Notes: generated by a model not told the origin, from the sequence alone. Shown: positions 8,895 to 17,121, counted from the first letter of the stretch. The stretch is DNA of 64,000 nt from Spirochaetaceae bacterium (GCA_025358255.1 JANYKC010000057.1:111126-175125), one strand, 5' to 3'. Translations and numbers: made by a program.

Positions 8895-10040
8895 CTATGC
8901 GCGCTGGAGCTTGGCGATGGCGTCCTGGACATAGATGTTCCGGATGCCGAGGCGCTGGAAATCCATGAGGATATCGAGAGCCTTGGCTTTTTCGTCCGTC
9001 GCCACATAGCATTGCGAAAGTTCGAGATAAAGGCGGTAATTTTTCGGATCATTCTGGGTGAGTTTCTTGAGGGAAACGATGGCTTCCTGGTATCTCCCCT
9101 GCATGCGGGCGATTACAGCAAGGCCCAGGACCGCGTAGACATCGAACTCGATGTTGAGGGCCTTCTCATAATAGACAGCCGCCTCATCGTATTTTTCCAT
9201 GGAGCGGTACGCGTCCCCGCCCCGGGTCAGGATCACCTTGTTGCGGGGATCCTTGGCAAGGATGCGGTTCCAGTAATCCAGGGAAAGCTCCGGCCTTCCT
9301 GTCCCGCGATAGCAGTCGGCCAAGCCGAAAAGGGCATAGAAGTTCTCCGGTTCCATATTCAACGCCTGCTCGAAATAGGGCACGCCGGAATCGAATTGCT
9401 TGAGCTTGCGGTAGCAGTTCCCGATGGATGTCAGCACCCGGATATCGACATCGGCTCCCTGCAATTCGACCATGCGCTGCCAATAGCCTAGCGCGTCCTT
9501 GTATTCCTTGAAGTCGTAATGAAGGTGTCCGAGGCCGATCAAGGCATAGGCATTGTCGGTCTCCATCTCCAGGACGCGAAGGTAGATGGCCTTGGACTTG
9601 CGGAAATCCCGCACTTTCCGGTATGCGTCGGCCACCCTCGTGAGCACGGTGATGTTCTTGTTGTCGTGGAGGAGGTATTGCTCCCATATCTCGATGGCTT
9701 TCTGGTATTGGTTCAGGGCCTTATAGCAGTCAGCCAGGCCAAAAAGCGCGTAGTTGTTGCCAGGATGATAGACGAGGCATTTCTTGTAATGGTCGACCGC
9801 ATCACGATAGGAACCGTGCTTCCGGGCGGCGTCACCGAGGCCCACGAGGGCATAGTTGTTTTCGCGGTCGCGCTCGAGGATGCGGGCAAAGCACTCCTCC
9901 GCCTCTTCTATCCGGTTTTCCTTGAGGTACTGGTAACCGTGCTTGGACAGGTCGGCGATCTCGGCGAGTTCAGGGCTTTGGCTTTCCCTCGGCGGAAAAC
10001 TGTCTTTCGGGAAGCCTTCATGATTGGGCAGGTCGCTCAT
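8895..10040 (-). CDS. TPR-repeat protein, cytoplasmic, unknown role
   Basis: A 381-residue protein made almost wholly of tetratricopeptide repeats, with about nine 34-residue units. Most carry the NYALxGLxD or NAYALIGLGH consensus at their centre, and the repeat array runs from about residue 30 to the C-terminus. There is no signal peptide or membrane segment, so it is probably a cytoplasmic scaffold. Its start overlaps the end of the upstream 10018-10377 gene by 23 bases, and rlmN follows after 24 bases, so the three are probably one operon. Similar TPR proteins occur in treponemes, but the partner is unknown. Confidence 0.85.
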   Translation of the reverse strand: MSDLPNHEGFPKDSFPPRESQSPELAEIADLSKHGYQYLKENRIEEAEECFARILERDRENNYALVGLGDAARKHGSYRDAVDHYKKCLVYHPGNNYALFGLADCYKALNQYQKAIEIWEQYLLHDNKNITVLTRVADAYRKVRDFRKSKAIYLRVLEMETDNAYALIGLGHLHYDFKEYKDALGYWQRMVELQGADVDIRVLTSIGNCYRKLKQFDSGVPYFEQALNMEPENFYALFGLADCYRGTGRPELSLDYWNRILAKDPRNKVILTRGGDAYRSMEKYDEAAVYYEKALNIEFDVYAVLGLAVIARMQGRYQEAIVSLKKLTQNDPKNYRLYLELSQCYVATDEKAKALDILMDFQRLGIRNIYVQDAIAKLQRA

Positions 10041-10377
10041 TTTCTTCCTCTTTCTGGTTCAGTAATTTTTGTATGGCAAGGACGGCCAGTTCCACGATCG
10101 CACCACTCCGTTTCTCATCATGCGCGAGCCAGTACATCTTGAGTGCATCGACCGGGCGTCGATCCTTCCAGTACTTGTCCCCTACACGAATAAGGCCGTC
10201 GGAATAGCCCGTGGTCTGGAAAATCCTCCGTGCCGTCTCGAGTTCCCCGCGATTGAAAAACTCATTGCCCTTTCGATTGAGCTTTGCCTTTTCCTCACCG
10301 GGGAGCGCTTTTCGCGGGCCGTCGGAGGATTTAATGAGGCTTTCACCGGAAAATCGATCAAACGCTTTTTTGTCCAT
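10018..10377 (-). CDS. small protein of unknown function, operon leader of TPR gene
   Basis: About 119 residues if translation begins at the ATG at 10377 (MDKKAFDRF). An in-frame TTG at 10425 is unlikely because it coincides with the -35 box. The protein is charged and helical (GNEFFNRGELETARRIFQ, DKYWKDRRPVDALKMYW), resembling one and a half degenerate TPR-like helical hairpins. Its 3' end overlaps the start of the following TPR gene by 23 bases, which indicates translational coupling and a shared job. There is no clear Shine-Dalgarno. No known family is recognised beyond the TPR-like look. Confidence 0.75.
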   Translation of the reverse strand: MDKKAFDRFSGESLIKSSDGPRKALPGEEKAKLNRKGNEFFNRGELETARRIFQTTGYSDGLIRVGDKYWKDRRPVDALKMYWLAHDEKRSGAIVELAVLAIQKLLNQKEEENERPAQS

Positions 10378-10396
10378 ACAATTGGCCGTCTTTAAA

Positions 10397-10425
10397 ATTA
10401 TACCGGGAAATATTGAAATAGGCAA
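10397..10425 (-). promoter_or_regulatory. sigma-70 promoter for the 10377-7848 minus-strand operon
   Basis: Reading on the minus strand, TTGCCT (10420-10425) is 17 bases from a perfect TATAAT (10397-10402). The start site would lie near 10390, giving a leader of about 13 bases with no Shine-Dalgarno. Confidence 0.75.
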
Positions 10426-10490
10426 CCGTTCTCGATTTTCTCCAATTAGCGCGCTATTTTAATATACCGAGGCCTTCGAGGGAGGACCGC

Positions 10491-10685
10491 ATGGATAGAG
10501 AACGCACCGAGTTTCGACCTCTAGAAGGGAAATGCAGGATTCCCTTCGTTTCCAGCTATTCCGACCTGGAGGAATTCCCGGACCCCCGTTTGTTTCTCCA
10601 AGAGATGGCCATCGACGAGGGCCCCCATCCCTTTGTCGAGCCTGCGGCGCGCTTGAATTCCTACCTCCGCATGATCGACCACTAG
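10491..10685 (+). CDS. small hypothetical protein (64 aa)
   Basis: A short acidic open frame with a good ribosome-binding site (GAGGGAGGA five to twelve bases before the ATG) and an AT-rich upstream region (10452-10466) that could hold a promoter divergent from the 10377 operon. The 64 residues contain PFVSSYSDLEEFPDPRLFLQEM and end RLNSYLRMIDH, without cysteines, signal peptide or membrane segment. It converges on rsmD with 12 bases between stops. The start context supports a real gene, but no family is recognised. Confidence 0.55.
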   Translation: MDRERTEFRPLEGKCRIPFVSSYSDLEEFPDPRLFLQEMAIDEGPHPFVEPAARLNSYLRMIDH

Positions 10686-10697
10686 AATGCGCCCGTC

Positions 10698-11246
10698 TCA
10701 CGCCTGCTCATCGTTTTTCCGATAAAACCTCACGATTGACCTTCCATATTCCCTCTCATCCTCGAGCGAAAGCTTACCAACGGTCTGGGGCAACTTTTCT
10801 TGCCGCGGAAAATGGATGAGCACGAGTCCCTTGCCCGCCACGGTCACCCCGTCGGAAAGCCGCCCCAGGAGCTCGATGCGGAAACGATAGGGAAAGGGCG
10901 GGTCGCAGAAAACGATCGAGAAGGGATGCCGATTTCGCAGGAGAAAGCGCTCGACCGGCATCGAATGACACTCGATCCGCTCCTCCGCCACCGAGACATT
11001 CTTGAGGAGATTTGGGAACTTGTCGGGATCCTTCTCGATGCATGCCACGGGGGAGGCGCCCCGGCTCGCAGCCTCAAGTCCAAGGATCCCCGATCCGGAA
11101 AAAAGGTCCAGGAAGGACAGCCCCGTGAGGTCACCCAGGATGGCGAATACAGATTCGCGCATCTTGTCCATTGCCGGCCGGATTTCGAGGCTTCCGCGCT
11201 CGACATTGATTGTCCTGCCGCAGTATTTTCCGCCGGTCACCCTCAT
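10698..11246 (-). CDS. rsmD: 16S rRNA (guanine966-N2)-methyltransferase
   Basis: Methylates G966 in the 30S subunit. The 182-residue Rossmann methyltransferase has the RsmD opening MRVTGGKYCGR, RPAMDKMRESVFAIL, the SAM-binding LDLFSGSGILGLEA (46-59) and the catalytic DPPF (115-118). Length matches the family. It begins one base after the smpB stop on the same strand, so the two form a ribosome-maintenance operon read from the promoter at 11769-11797. Confidence 0.95.
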   Translation of the reverse strand: MRVTGGKYCGRTINVERGSLEIRPAMDKMRESVFAILGDLTGLSFLDLFSGSGILGLEAASRGASPVACIEKDPDKFPNLLKNVSVAEERIECHSMPVERFLLRNRHPFSIVFCDPPFPYRFRIELLGRLSDGVTVAGKGLVLIHFPRQEKLPQTVGKLSLEDEREYGRSIVRFYRKNDEQA

Positions 11247-11247
11247 G

Positions 11248-11715
11248 CTATTCCTTTCCGCGGCTTCTGATGGCGCGGTGCATGTCGCGATCCATGTCCC
11301 GTTCCTTGATATCAGAGCGCTTGTCGTAGAGTTTCTTCCCCTTGCACAGGCCCAGCTCGATCTTGACGAGGCCTTTTTTCAGGTAGACGGAGAGGGGCAC
11401 GAGAGTATAGCCCTTTTCGCGCACACGACGGTCTATGCGCTTGATCTCCGCCGCATGAAGGAGGAGTTTCTTGGGCCTGTCGGGATCATGGTTGAATATC
11501 GAGGAGAAGACATACTCATTCACGTGGAAATTGCGCAGCCATACCTCGCCATCCCTCACTTCTCCGAAGGCATCAGGGAAGGAAAGGTGATGATCCTTGA
11601 TGGATTTGACTTCCGTTCCGAAAAGCTGTATTCCGCATTCGAAGCACTCTTCCACGGAATAATTGAAGCGCGCACGCCGGTTTTGCGCGACTACCTTGAC
11701 GCCATCGGGAATCAT
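11248..11715 (-). CDS. smpB: SsrA-binding protein, trans-translation
   Basis: Binds tmRNA and delivers it to stalled ribosomes. The core matches SmpB: VAQNRRARFNY near the start, the OB-fold block GTEVKSIK, VWLRNFHVNEY, RPKKLLLH and the basic tail KGKKLYDKR...RDMHRAIRSR. The start is placed at ATG 11715 (155 residues), preceded by GAGGAG at a good distance; a GTG at 11751 would add 12 residues with a weaker site. A near-consensus promoter lies about 50 bases upstream. rsmD follows after one base. Confidence 0.94.
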   Translation of the reverse strand: MIPDGVKVVAQNRRARFNYSVEECFECGIQLFGTEVKSIKDHHLSFPDAFGEVRDGEVWLRNFHVNEYVFSSIFNHDPDRPKKLLLHAAEIKRIDRRVREKGYTLVPLSVYLKKGLVKIELGLCKGKKLYDKRSDIKERDMDRDMHRAIRSRGKE

Positions 11716-11768
11716 AGCTGCTCCTCGCCTCCGGTCCGCGTTCCGCGACACAAAGCCTCGGACGCGGA

Positions 11769-11797
11769 AGTATAGGAACCGACCTCCTCCTTGTCAA
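11769..11797 (-). promoter_or_regulatory. near-consensus sigma-70 promoter for smpB-rsmD
   Basis: On the minus strand a perfect TTGACA (11792-11797) is 17 bases from TATACT (11769-11774). Transcription would start near 11762, giving a leader of about 47 bases before smpB. Confidence 0.85.
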
Positions 11798-11809
11798 CGC
11801 AAGTGTAGC

Positions 11810-11830
11810 ATGCTAGTGTTTGGCTAGCAT
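11810..11830 (+). promoter_or_regulatory. inverted repeat directly before lepB
   Basis: ATGCTAG (11810-11816) and CTAGCAT (11824-11830) flank a 7-base spacer and end at the lepB ATG. There is no Shine-Dalgarno for lepB. The repeat may be an operator, a start-codon hairpin, or chance. Confidence 0.3.
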
Positions 11831-12568
11831 ATGCCAATCCTATCAAGCAGAAAATCCTATGCGCAGACCGTCGAAAGCAGGCGGCATTTCTTTGCGAGGC
11901 TGAGGGTGCTCCTCCTCGTCTTCCTGGCCTTCGAGCTGGTCGCCGGCCTTTTATTCATGGCCGTTTCGGTTTCATCCAAGTCCATGGCGCCGACCATAGC
12001 CGCGGAGGATCGTCTTCTGGCTACCCCCCTCCTGTACGGCCCTGCAACCTTCCTCGGCAAGTTGCCCGCCCTGGTGAAACCCGCACGGGGCGACATTGCC
12101 CTCATCGATCCGCCTTATGCCGAAAGACCCGCATTCCTCGCCGCGGTCACGGACGCGCTTTTGCGTTTCCTGACCTTCCAGCGCTTTTCACCCTTGGCCG
12201 CAAAAGGATCTGCCCTCAAGGGACCCTTCATCGAGAGGGTCATCGCCTTGCCCGGAGACACGGTCGAGATGGAGGATTTCATCTTCAAGGTGAAGACTTC
12301 GGAGAGCGGGCATTTCCTCACGGAGTTCGAGCTTTCTGAGCACAGGTATGATATCTCCAAGCCTGACTTGCCCCAGGGTTGGAGTGAGGACTATCCACTT
12401 TCGGGAAGGATGCGCCCCATCGTCCTTGGCAAGGACGAGTACTTTGTCGCAGGGGATAATCGTGGCGCTTCCAGCGATTCCCGTCTTTGGGGTCCCATAG
12501 GGAAAAGCCATTTCAAGGCCAAGGCGCTTCTTCGCTATTGGCCTTTCCGGCATTTTGGCCTTCCCTGA
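11831..12568 (+). CDS. lepB: signal peptidase I-like protein, catalytic lysine position occupied by Glu
   Basis: A 245-residue S26-family membrane protein. One membrane segment (about 25-46, LLLVFLAFELVAGLLFMAV) precedes SKSMAPT with the catalytic Ser at about 51, and GDNRGASSDSRLWGP is the conserved box E. In the box D motif, where most family members have a Lys-Arg pair before the I-[GA]-L-P-G-D turn, this protein reads FIERVIALPGD, with Glu135 in place of the general-base Lys. The DNA codon is GAG. It may be a lineage-specific variant, may use another base, or may be inactive and complemented elsewhere. hemW follows after 11 bases. Family call is firm; activity is uncertain. Confidence 0.85.
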   Translation: MPILSSRKSYAQTVESRRHFFARLRVLLLVFLAFELVAGLLFMAVSVSSKSMAPTIAAEDRLLATPLLYGPATFLGKLPALVKPARGDIALIDPPYAERPAFLAAVTDALLRFLTFQRFSPLAAKGSALKGPFIERVIALPGDTVEMEDFIFKVKTSESGHFLTEFELSEHRYDISKPDLPQGWSEDYPLSGRMRPIVLGKDEYFVAGDNRGASSDSRLWGPIGKSHFKAKALLRYWPFRHFGLP

Positions 12569-12579
12569 AGAAGGGAGCC

Positions 12580-13839
12580 ATGGATGTCGCCAGCCGTTGG
12601 GAGGCCCCGAGATCCCTCTATGTCCATGTCCCGTTCTGCAGGTCAAAATGTGCCTATTGCGATTTCTTTTCCCTTCCCATGGAGGGCATGGATACAGGCA
12701 TATTCGCCGCTTGGGTAGAAGCGACCTTGAACCGGCTGGAAACCTGTCTCCGGCGATTCCCTCCCCAACGGAACCCTGCTTTCGACACGGTCTATATTGG
12801 CGGAGGCACGCCCTCGATCCTGCCCGGTGACCAGCTCTCCCGCCTCTTCCTGGGCATAGTCAAGCGCGCGGGCCAGCCCATCGAATGGACCATGGAGGCG
12901 AATCCCGAAAGCCTCTGCGACGATGTCCTTGATCGCATGGAAGCGGCTGGCCTCACCCGCCTCTCCTTGGGCATACAAAGCCTGGACGACGAAGTCCTGC
13001 GGCTTCTCGACCGACCGGCGCGCCGCGATGCCTGCGAGACCGCGCTATCTAGCGCCCTGTCGCGGGAGGGGTTGCTCGTTTCGGTCGACCTCATCGCCGG
13101 GCTTCCCCGCAAGGACGCTCTGGCCAGCGAGGCGCGAGCGCTTGTCGACTTCGGCGTCGACCACCTTTCGATCTATGACCTGGTCCTCGAAGAGGGGAGT
13201 CCCCTTGCTTCCCGGGTCAGGGCAGGGGAAGTCCTGCTGCCGGGAGAGGACGAGGCCGCCTCGGAGCGCGAATCCGCCGATGCATTTCTGGACCAGGTGG
13301 GATTCAGGCGATATGAGATCTCGAATTTCGCGCCGATCGGGAAGGAATGCCTGCACAACCTGGCCTATTGGCACATGGATTCCTACCTCGGGATCGGCCC
13401 CGGCGCGGTTTCGACGCTGCAGGAGTTGCCAGATCCGGATTCGCCTCCCGGATCGAGGGGGTTCTCCCTGCGGATCGAGGAAGGCCGGGAGCTTGGTGAA
13501 TTCGTCGCGGGAAGGCAGGATGCGGCCGCCGAAATGCGCATCGAGCCCAAGGATTCGGCCATCGAAAGCATTATGATGGCTATGAGAACTGTTTACGGCC
13601 TTGATACCCGCTTTTTCGAGGAACGCTTTGGCATCGGCGTTTCATCGCTCCTTGGCCAGAGCCTCGAAAAATGGAAAGGGCTATTGGTGCCAGCCCAGGC
13701 CTGGTTCCCCGCGGATCCAGCCAGGCTATCGGATGCAGGCGAGGGCATTGCCCTTGGAGGCGCCGGCATGGACATCCTGAATCGCTTCTTGGTGGACTGC
13801 ATGCTGGAGCTTGAGTCGAAATTTCCCGAGTTTACCTAA
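12580..13839 (+). CDS. hemW: HemW-type radical SAM protein (heme chaperone)
   Basis: A 419-residue radical SAM protein with SLYVHVPFCRSKCAYCDF near the start (C20, C24, C27), YIGGGTPS, the E-x-N-P block MEANPES, and SLGIQSLDDEVL. The CxxxCxxC-F form, lacking the fourth cysteine of coproporphyrinogen dehydrogenase HemN, points to the heme-chaperone HemW. The start is the ATG at 12580 with GAAGAAGGGAG upstream, 11 bases after lepB. pdxY follows after 13 bases, so the three are likely cotranscribed. No other heme genes lie in the window. Confidence 0.92.
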   Translation: MDVASRWEAPRSLYVHVPFCRSKCAYCDFFSLPMEGMDTGIFAAWVEATLNRLETCLRRFPPQRNPAFDTVYIGGGTPSILPGDQLSRLFLGIVKRAGQPIEWTMEANPESLCDDVLDRMEAAGLTRLSLGIQSLDDEVLRLLDRPARRDACETALSSALSREGLLVSVDLIAGLPRKDALASEARALVDFGVDHLSIYDLVLEEGSPLASRVRAGEVLLPGEDEAASERESADAFLDQVGFRRYEISNFAPIGKECLHNLAYWHMDSYLGIGPGAVSTLQELPDPDSPPGSRGFSLRIEEGRELGEFVAGRQDAAAEMRIEPKDSAIESIMMAMRTVYGLDTRFFEERFGIGVSSLLGQSLEKWKGLLVPAQAWFPADPARLSDAGEGIALGGAGMDILNRFLVDCMLELESKFPEFT

Positions 13840-13852
13840 TAGGAGCGCGTTC

Positions 13853-14710
13853 GTGGCAATCCTTTCCCTGCAATCGCATGTCGCTTATGGCCACGTCGGA
13901 AACCGGGCGGCCGTTTTTCCCCTTGAACTCCTGGGTTTCGATGTATGGCCGATCAACACGGTGCAGTTCTCCAACCACACGGGCTATGAATCATGGCGTG
14001 GCGAGGCATTCTCCCGTGGGCATATCGAGCTTGTCTGGAGCGGCATACGCGATCTGGGCGTCGTCGCGGATTGCGAGGCGATCCTATCGGGTTACCTTGG
14101 GGACCCCAGCATCGGCCAAGTGGTTCTTGACGCGGTCTCTGACGTCAAGGCCGCGCGGCCTAACGCCCTGTACTGCTGCGACCCAGTGATCGGCGACTAT
14201 GGCACGGGGGTATTTGTCCGCGATGGCATAGAGAGCTTCATGGCGAATCACGCGCTTTCCGTAGCCGACATCGTCACACCGAACCAATTCGAGGCGGAGC
14301 TTCTCGGAGATACCGTCATCGAGTGCCTGGATGACGCGAGGAGGGCCGCCGGGACAATCCATGAGAAGGGCCCGCGCATCGTCCTCATCACGAGCTATAC
14401 GCCCAAGGACGGGGACGAAGGGCAGGTATCCCTCTTCCTTTCGGAAGAGGGGAGGTCGAGCGTCATCACGACACCTGTCCTCGCCTTTTCCGCCGCTCCG
14501 AGCGGCGCCGGCGATCTTGCGGCCGCATTGTTCCTCGGCCATTACCTGCATTCCCGCGATGCGGTCCAATCCCTTGAAAGGATGACTAATTCGGTTTTCA
14601 GCGTCCTTGAAAGGACCCAAGGCAGCTCATCGCGGGAGCTGAGGCTCGTCCAATCGGCCGATGCCCTCACCACACCCCCGAAGCGCTTTGCGGCCCGTTC
14701 GGGGGGATGA
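13853..14710 (+). CDS. pdxY: pyridoxal/pyridoxamine kinase
   Basis: Phosphorylates B6 vitamers in the salvage of pyridoxal 5'-phosphate. The 285-residue ribokinase-fold protein carries LSLQSHVAYGHVGN at the start, VWPINTVQFSNHTGY, CDPVIGDYGTGVFV, TPNQFEAELL and the anion-hole block PSGAGDLAAALF, all diagnostic of PdxY. The GTG start at 13853 has AGGAG seven bases upstream; an ATG at 13811 would overlap hemW and lacks homology. It is followed by a convergent gene on the minus strand. Confidence 0.94.
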   Translation: MAILSLQSHVAYGHVGNRAAVFPLELLGFDVWPINTVQFSNHTGYESWRGEAFSRGHIELVWSGIRDLGVVADCEAILSGYLGDPSIGQVVLDAVSDVKAARPNALYCCDPVIGDYGTGVFVRDGIESFMANHALSVADIVTPNQFEAELLGDTVIECLDDARRAAGTIHEKGPRIVLITSYTPKDGDEGQVSLFLSEEGRSSVITTPVLAFSAAPSGAGDLAAALFLGHYLHSRDAVQSLERMTNSVFSVLERTQGSSSRELRLVQSADALTTPPKRFAARSGG

Positions 14711-14732
14711 GGGCTAGCCGCGGGGCGGCGGG

Positions 14733-15422
14733 CTATTTCAGCTCGGTGAGGAGCTTGATGGCATCCTTCTGTCCCATCGCGGCGGCTTTCTGGAGGTCGG
14801 CACGGGCTTCGGCGGTCTTGCCCTGCTCCTTGTAGAGGGCACCTCGATAGTACCAGGCGTCCTTGTTGGGATCCTTGCTTGTCCCGTACAAGCCGATATA
14901 TTCGGTGAAGAGCTGTTCCGCCTTCTTGAGGTCCTTGCCCGCGATGCCCGGGAGAACCTGCCAGAACCGGCCGAGCGAGAGCATGGGGCCGCCGTTGTCA
15001 TACATCTTGTCGACCTTGTAGGCCATCTCGAAGCCCTTCTGAGTCTTGCCCTTGAGGCCTTCCGCAAGGGCTGTCACGATGCTGACACAATCGGAATACG
15101 TCCCGACGCATAGCCCGTACCAGTACCAGCCTTCGATGCCATTCGGGTTGATTTTCTGGGCGATCTCGCCAAACTTCATGCCATCCTTGGCCGCGGCCTT
15201 GGCAAGCTCCTTCCATCCCGTGGCTTCCTGGTCCACGAGCTCGCCGCCGTACTTGCGGAGGGCTTTCGCGGCGTTCCAATTGGCCGAATAATCGGCGGGC
15301 GCCGCCGTCGCGGCCTTGATCGCGGCCTCGGCCGTGGCCTTGAGGGCGGGGATGCTTTCAGCAGACGAAACAAAGATCGGGACAAGGAGCAGGGCGAAAG
15401 CCAGGACCAGGAATCGCTTCAT
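14733..15422 (-). CDS. secreted TPR-like protein of unknown function
   Basis: A 229-residue protein with a clear signal peptide (MKRF then a hydrophobic core ending VSSA, cleavage before ES at about residue 21). The mature part is helical and TPR-like: the block DNGGPMLSLGRFWQVLPGIAGKDLKKAEQLF recalls periplasmic TPR proteins such as the treponemal TatT type, and the last 60 residues (WYYRGALYKEQGKTAEARADLQKAAAMG) form a TPR plus a Sel1-like end. No TRAP-transporter gene is adjacent, so a TatT role is not supported. GGAGG precedes the ATG. It stands alone between convergent pdxY and the minus-strand pair upstream. Confidence 0.75.
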   Translation of the reverse strand: MKRFLVLAFALLLVPIFVSSAESIPALKATAEAAIKAATAAPADYSANWNAAKALRKYGGELVDQEATGWKELAKAAAKDGMKFGEIAQKINPNGIEGWYWYGLCVGTYSDCVSIVTALAEGLKGKTQKGFEMAYKVDKMYDNGGPMLSLGRFWQVLPGIAGKDLKKAEQLFTEYIGLYGTSKDPNKDAWYYRGALYKEQGKTAEARADLQKAAAMGQKDAIKLLTELK

Positions 15423-15514
15423 TCATTTCCTCCAGTACGTCTATGATTCAAAAAAAGACTAACTTCCTCTCGGCTCGCGGTCAAGGAAGCCGAAGTACAG
15501 ATTTCGGGGACCAG

Positions 15515-16120
15515 TCACACGAAAAAGTCGTAAGGCGCCATTACCTTGGCGGCGAAGCCCGCCTCGAAACCGAGGTTGAAGCGCTTTTCCACGCCAAGGG
15601 TCGAAGGCGGCCCATGGCCTGGCAAGACGACCATGTCATCCTCAAGGGACAGGAGTCCGGAATTGAGGCGTTCCACCAGAAGCCTCGCATTGAAGGGCGA
15701 AAGCGTCCTTCCCGGCACGCCTGCGTGGAGGGCGTCGCCCGTGAAAAGGAGCTTGTCTATCCGGTAGACCATCGAATCCGACGAGTGCCCGGGAATGGAG
15801 TAGGCCTCCGCGCTGAAGCCCGAGATCGCGAAGCGGTCGCCATCCTTCACGACCCTGCAGGAAATGCCGAAAACCCGGGAGGTCGCGGCAAAAACCTCGG
15901 CTTCGTAGATCCGGAGGAGGGTCTTGAGTCCGCGGATATGGTGGACATGGTTGTGGGTGAGGAGGACAGCCCGCACGTAGTAGCCGTTCCTTTCGATGTG
16001 GTTGAGGACCCCGGCGTTGAACTCGCCCGGATCGACGATCAAGGCCTGCTTGGTCTCGTCATCCCCGAGGAGGTAGGAATTGGCGAAACCATAGATGGAA
16101 TAGTGCTGGTAGAGCTTCAT
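15515..16120 (-). CDS. metallo-beta-lactamase-fold hydrolase with altered metal motif
   Basis: A 201-residue protein of glyoxalase II/MBL-fold hydrolase type. The metal motif reads THNHVHHIRG (H56, H58, H60, H61): His60 replaces the usual Asp of HxHxDH, which ligates the second metal. The other ligands look present in PGHSSDS, FTGDALHAG and LPGHGPPS. It begins in a 4-base ATGA overlap with the pentapeptide gene, so the two are translationally coupled. Substrate is unknown; thioester or phosphodiester hydrolysis is typical of the fold. Confidence 0.85.
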   Translation of the reverse strand: MKLYQHYSIYGFANSYLLGDDETKQALIVDPGEFNAGVLNHIERNGYYVRAVLLTHNHVHHIRGLKTLLRIYEAEVFAATSRVFGISCRVVKDGDRFAISGFSAEAYSIPGHSSDSMVYRIDKLLFTGDALHAGVPGRTLSPFNARLLVERLNSGLLSLEDDMVVLPGHGPPSTLGVEKRFNLGFEAGFAAKVMAPYDFFV

Positions 16121-16710
16121 AGGTAGAGGTGTTCCTCGTCGCGCACGGATTCCATCGTATTGGAATACTTGTAGGAGACCTTCTCTTCCTTCGAGGGGAT
16201 GAGGTAGACCCGCTTGAGGTTGCAGTCGACGAAATCGCTGTTCCGGAGCTCGCAGCGTATGAACCGAGAATCATAGAGATTCGAGTTGCTGAAGGTGCAT
16301 TCCGAAATGGACGCGCCGACAAAGCTGTCATGGAGGAGCTCCGAGTTCTCGAAGGAGACATTCAGCAGGCTTGCGCCGCCGAATGAGCAGAACTGGGCGT
16401 CGACATGGGAGAAATCACAGGAATCGAAGGTCGCATCGTCGAAAAAGCACAATCGGAAGACCGCGTTCGTGAACAGCACGCTCTTGAGCCTTGCCCCCAT
16501 GAACGAACAGCCGTAGAACTTCTTGCCCCGCAGGTCAAGGCCTTCGAACGCGGCGCCTGCGAAGGAGAGATCCCGGTGCTCAGGACTGCCTTCAAGAAGG
16601 GCAGCGGCTTCCGCTTCGGCCCGGTGGGGGGCATGGACGATGCAGGCCTTGCCTCCGGCAAAGGCGATCTTCCCGCATTTGGGTTCAACGCAGCGGACAA
16701 AACTGTACAT
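16117..16710 (-). CDS. pentapeptide-repeat protein with N-terminal cysteine motif
   Basis: A 197-residue protein. Residues 45-180 form a right-handed quadrilateral beta-helix of pentapeptide repeats (A(D/N)LXX type: DLSFAGAAFEGLDLRG, NVSFENSELLHDSFVG, ECTFSNSNLYDSRF). The first 30 residues have C7, C12, C23 and H26, spaced like a small zinc site. Some pentapeptide proteins mimic DNA and protect gyrase, but nothing here proves that. It is coupled by ATGA overlap to the MBL-fold gene and has a -10-like TAGCTT six bases before the ATG with no Shine-Dalgarno. Confidence 0.85.
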   Translation of the reverse strand: MYSFVRCVEPKCGKIAFAGGKACIVHAPHRAEAEAAALLEGSPEHRDLSFAGAAFEGLDLRGKKFYGCSFMGARLKSVLFTNAVFRLCFFDDATFDSCDFSHVDAQFCSFGGASLLNVSFENSELLHDSFVGASISECTFSNSNLYDSRFIRCELRNSDFVDCNLKRVYLIPSKEEKVSYKYSNTMESVRDEEHLYL

Positions 16711-16716
16711 GGCACA

Positions 16717-16745
16717 AAGCTACACGATGCGGACCAAGGTCGCAA
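16717..16745 (-). promoter_or_regulatory. promoter for the pentapeptide-MBL pair, start on the ATG
   Basis: On the minus strand TTGCGA (16740-16745) is 17 bases from TAGCTT (16717-16722). Six bases separate the box from the ATG, so the predicted start site coincides with the A of the start codon at 16710. Confidence 0.45.
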
Positions 16746-16788
16746 GCGCAAAAGCTTCCCAGGCACCGGGGGTGGGGAACCGCGGAGC

Positions 16789-16818
16789 TTGCCGCGTTGC
16801 CATCGGCCGCCATACAAT
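16789..16818 (+). promoter_or_regulatory. promoter for the zinc-ribbon-murI operon, start on the ATG
   Basis: TTGCCG (16789-16794) is 18 bases from TACAAT (16813-16818), and the ATG at 16825 follows after six bases without a Shine-Dalgarno. The transcript is probably leaderless. Confidence 0.55.
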
Positions 16819-16824
16819 ACGGCC

Positions 16825-17121
16825 ATGTGTTCCTACTGCGGAAATTCGATGCCTCGCGACCGCAAGCCCGGATTCAACGAGACCTGCGAGACCTGTGGCC
16901 ACGACCTCCATGCCTGCATGAACTGCAGGTTCTACGCTAAAGGCCTCCATTGGGATTGCTCGGAAACCATCCAGGAGGGTGTCTCCGACAAGGAGATGCG
17001 CAATCGTTGCGATTGGTTTGAGACGGCCCCAAGTCTTTTCACCGCGGGACCGGGACGTCCGACCGAGCGCCAGGCAGCCCAAAAGGCGCGAGGCGACCTC
17101 GACAAGCTCTTCGGCGGATGA
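16825..17121 (+). CDS. small cysteine-rich zinc-ribbon protein
   Basis: A 98-residue protein with paired cysteines C2/C5, C21/C24 and C31/C34 plus C45 and C62, consistent with one or two zinc ribbons. The C-terminal third (PGRPTERQAAQKARGDLDKLFGG) is polar. The TGA stop overlaps the murI ATG by four bases (ATGA), so it is the first gene of a murI-rsgA-mutS2 run. The function is unknown; the cysteine pattern is all that can be read. Confidence 0.75.
   Translation: MCSYCGNSMPRDRKPGFNETCETCGHDLHACMNCRFYAKGLHWDCSETIQEGVSDKEMRNRCDWFETAPSLFTAGPGRPTERQAAQKARGDLDKLFGG

Noticed and set aside
14675..14705. terminator at the end of pdxY
   Set aside because: CCCCCGAA/TTCGGGGG forms an 8-base stem but with a 15-base loop, inside the coding end and without a T run.
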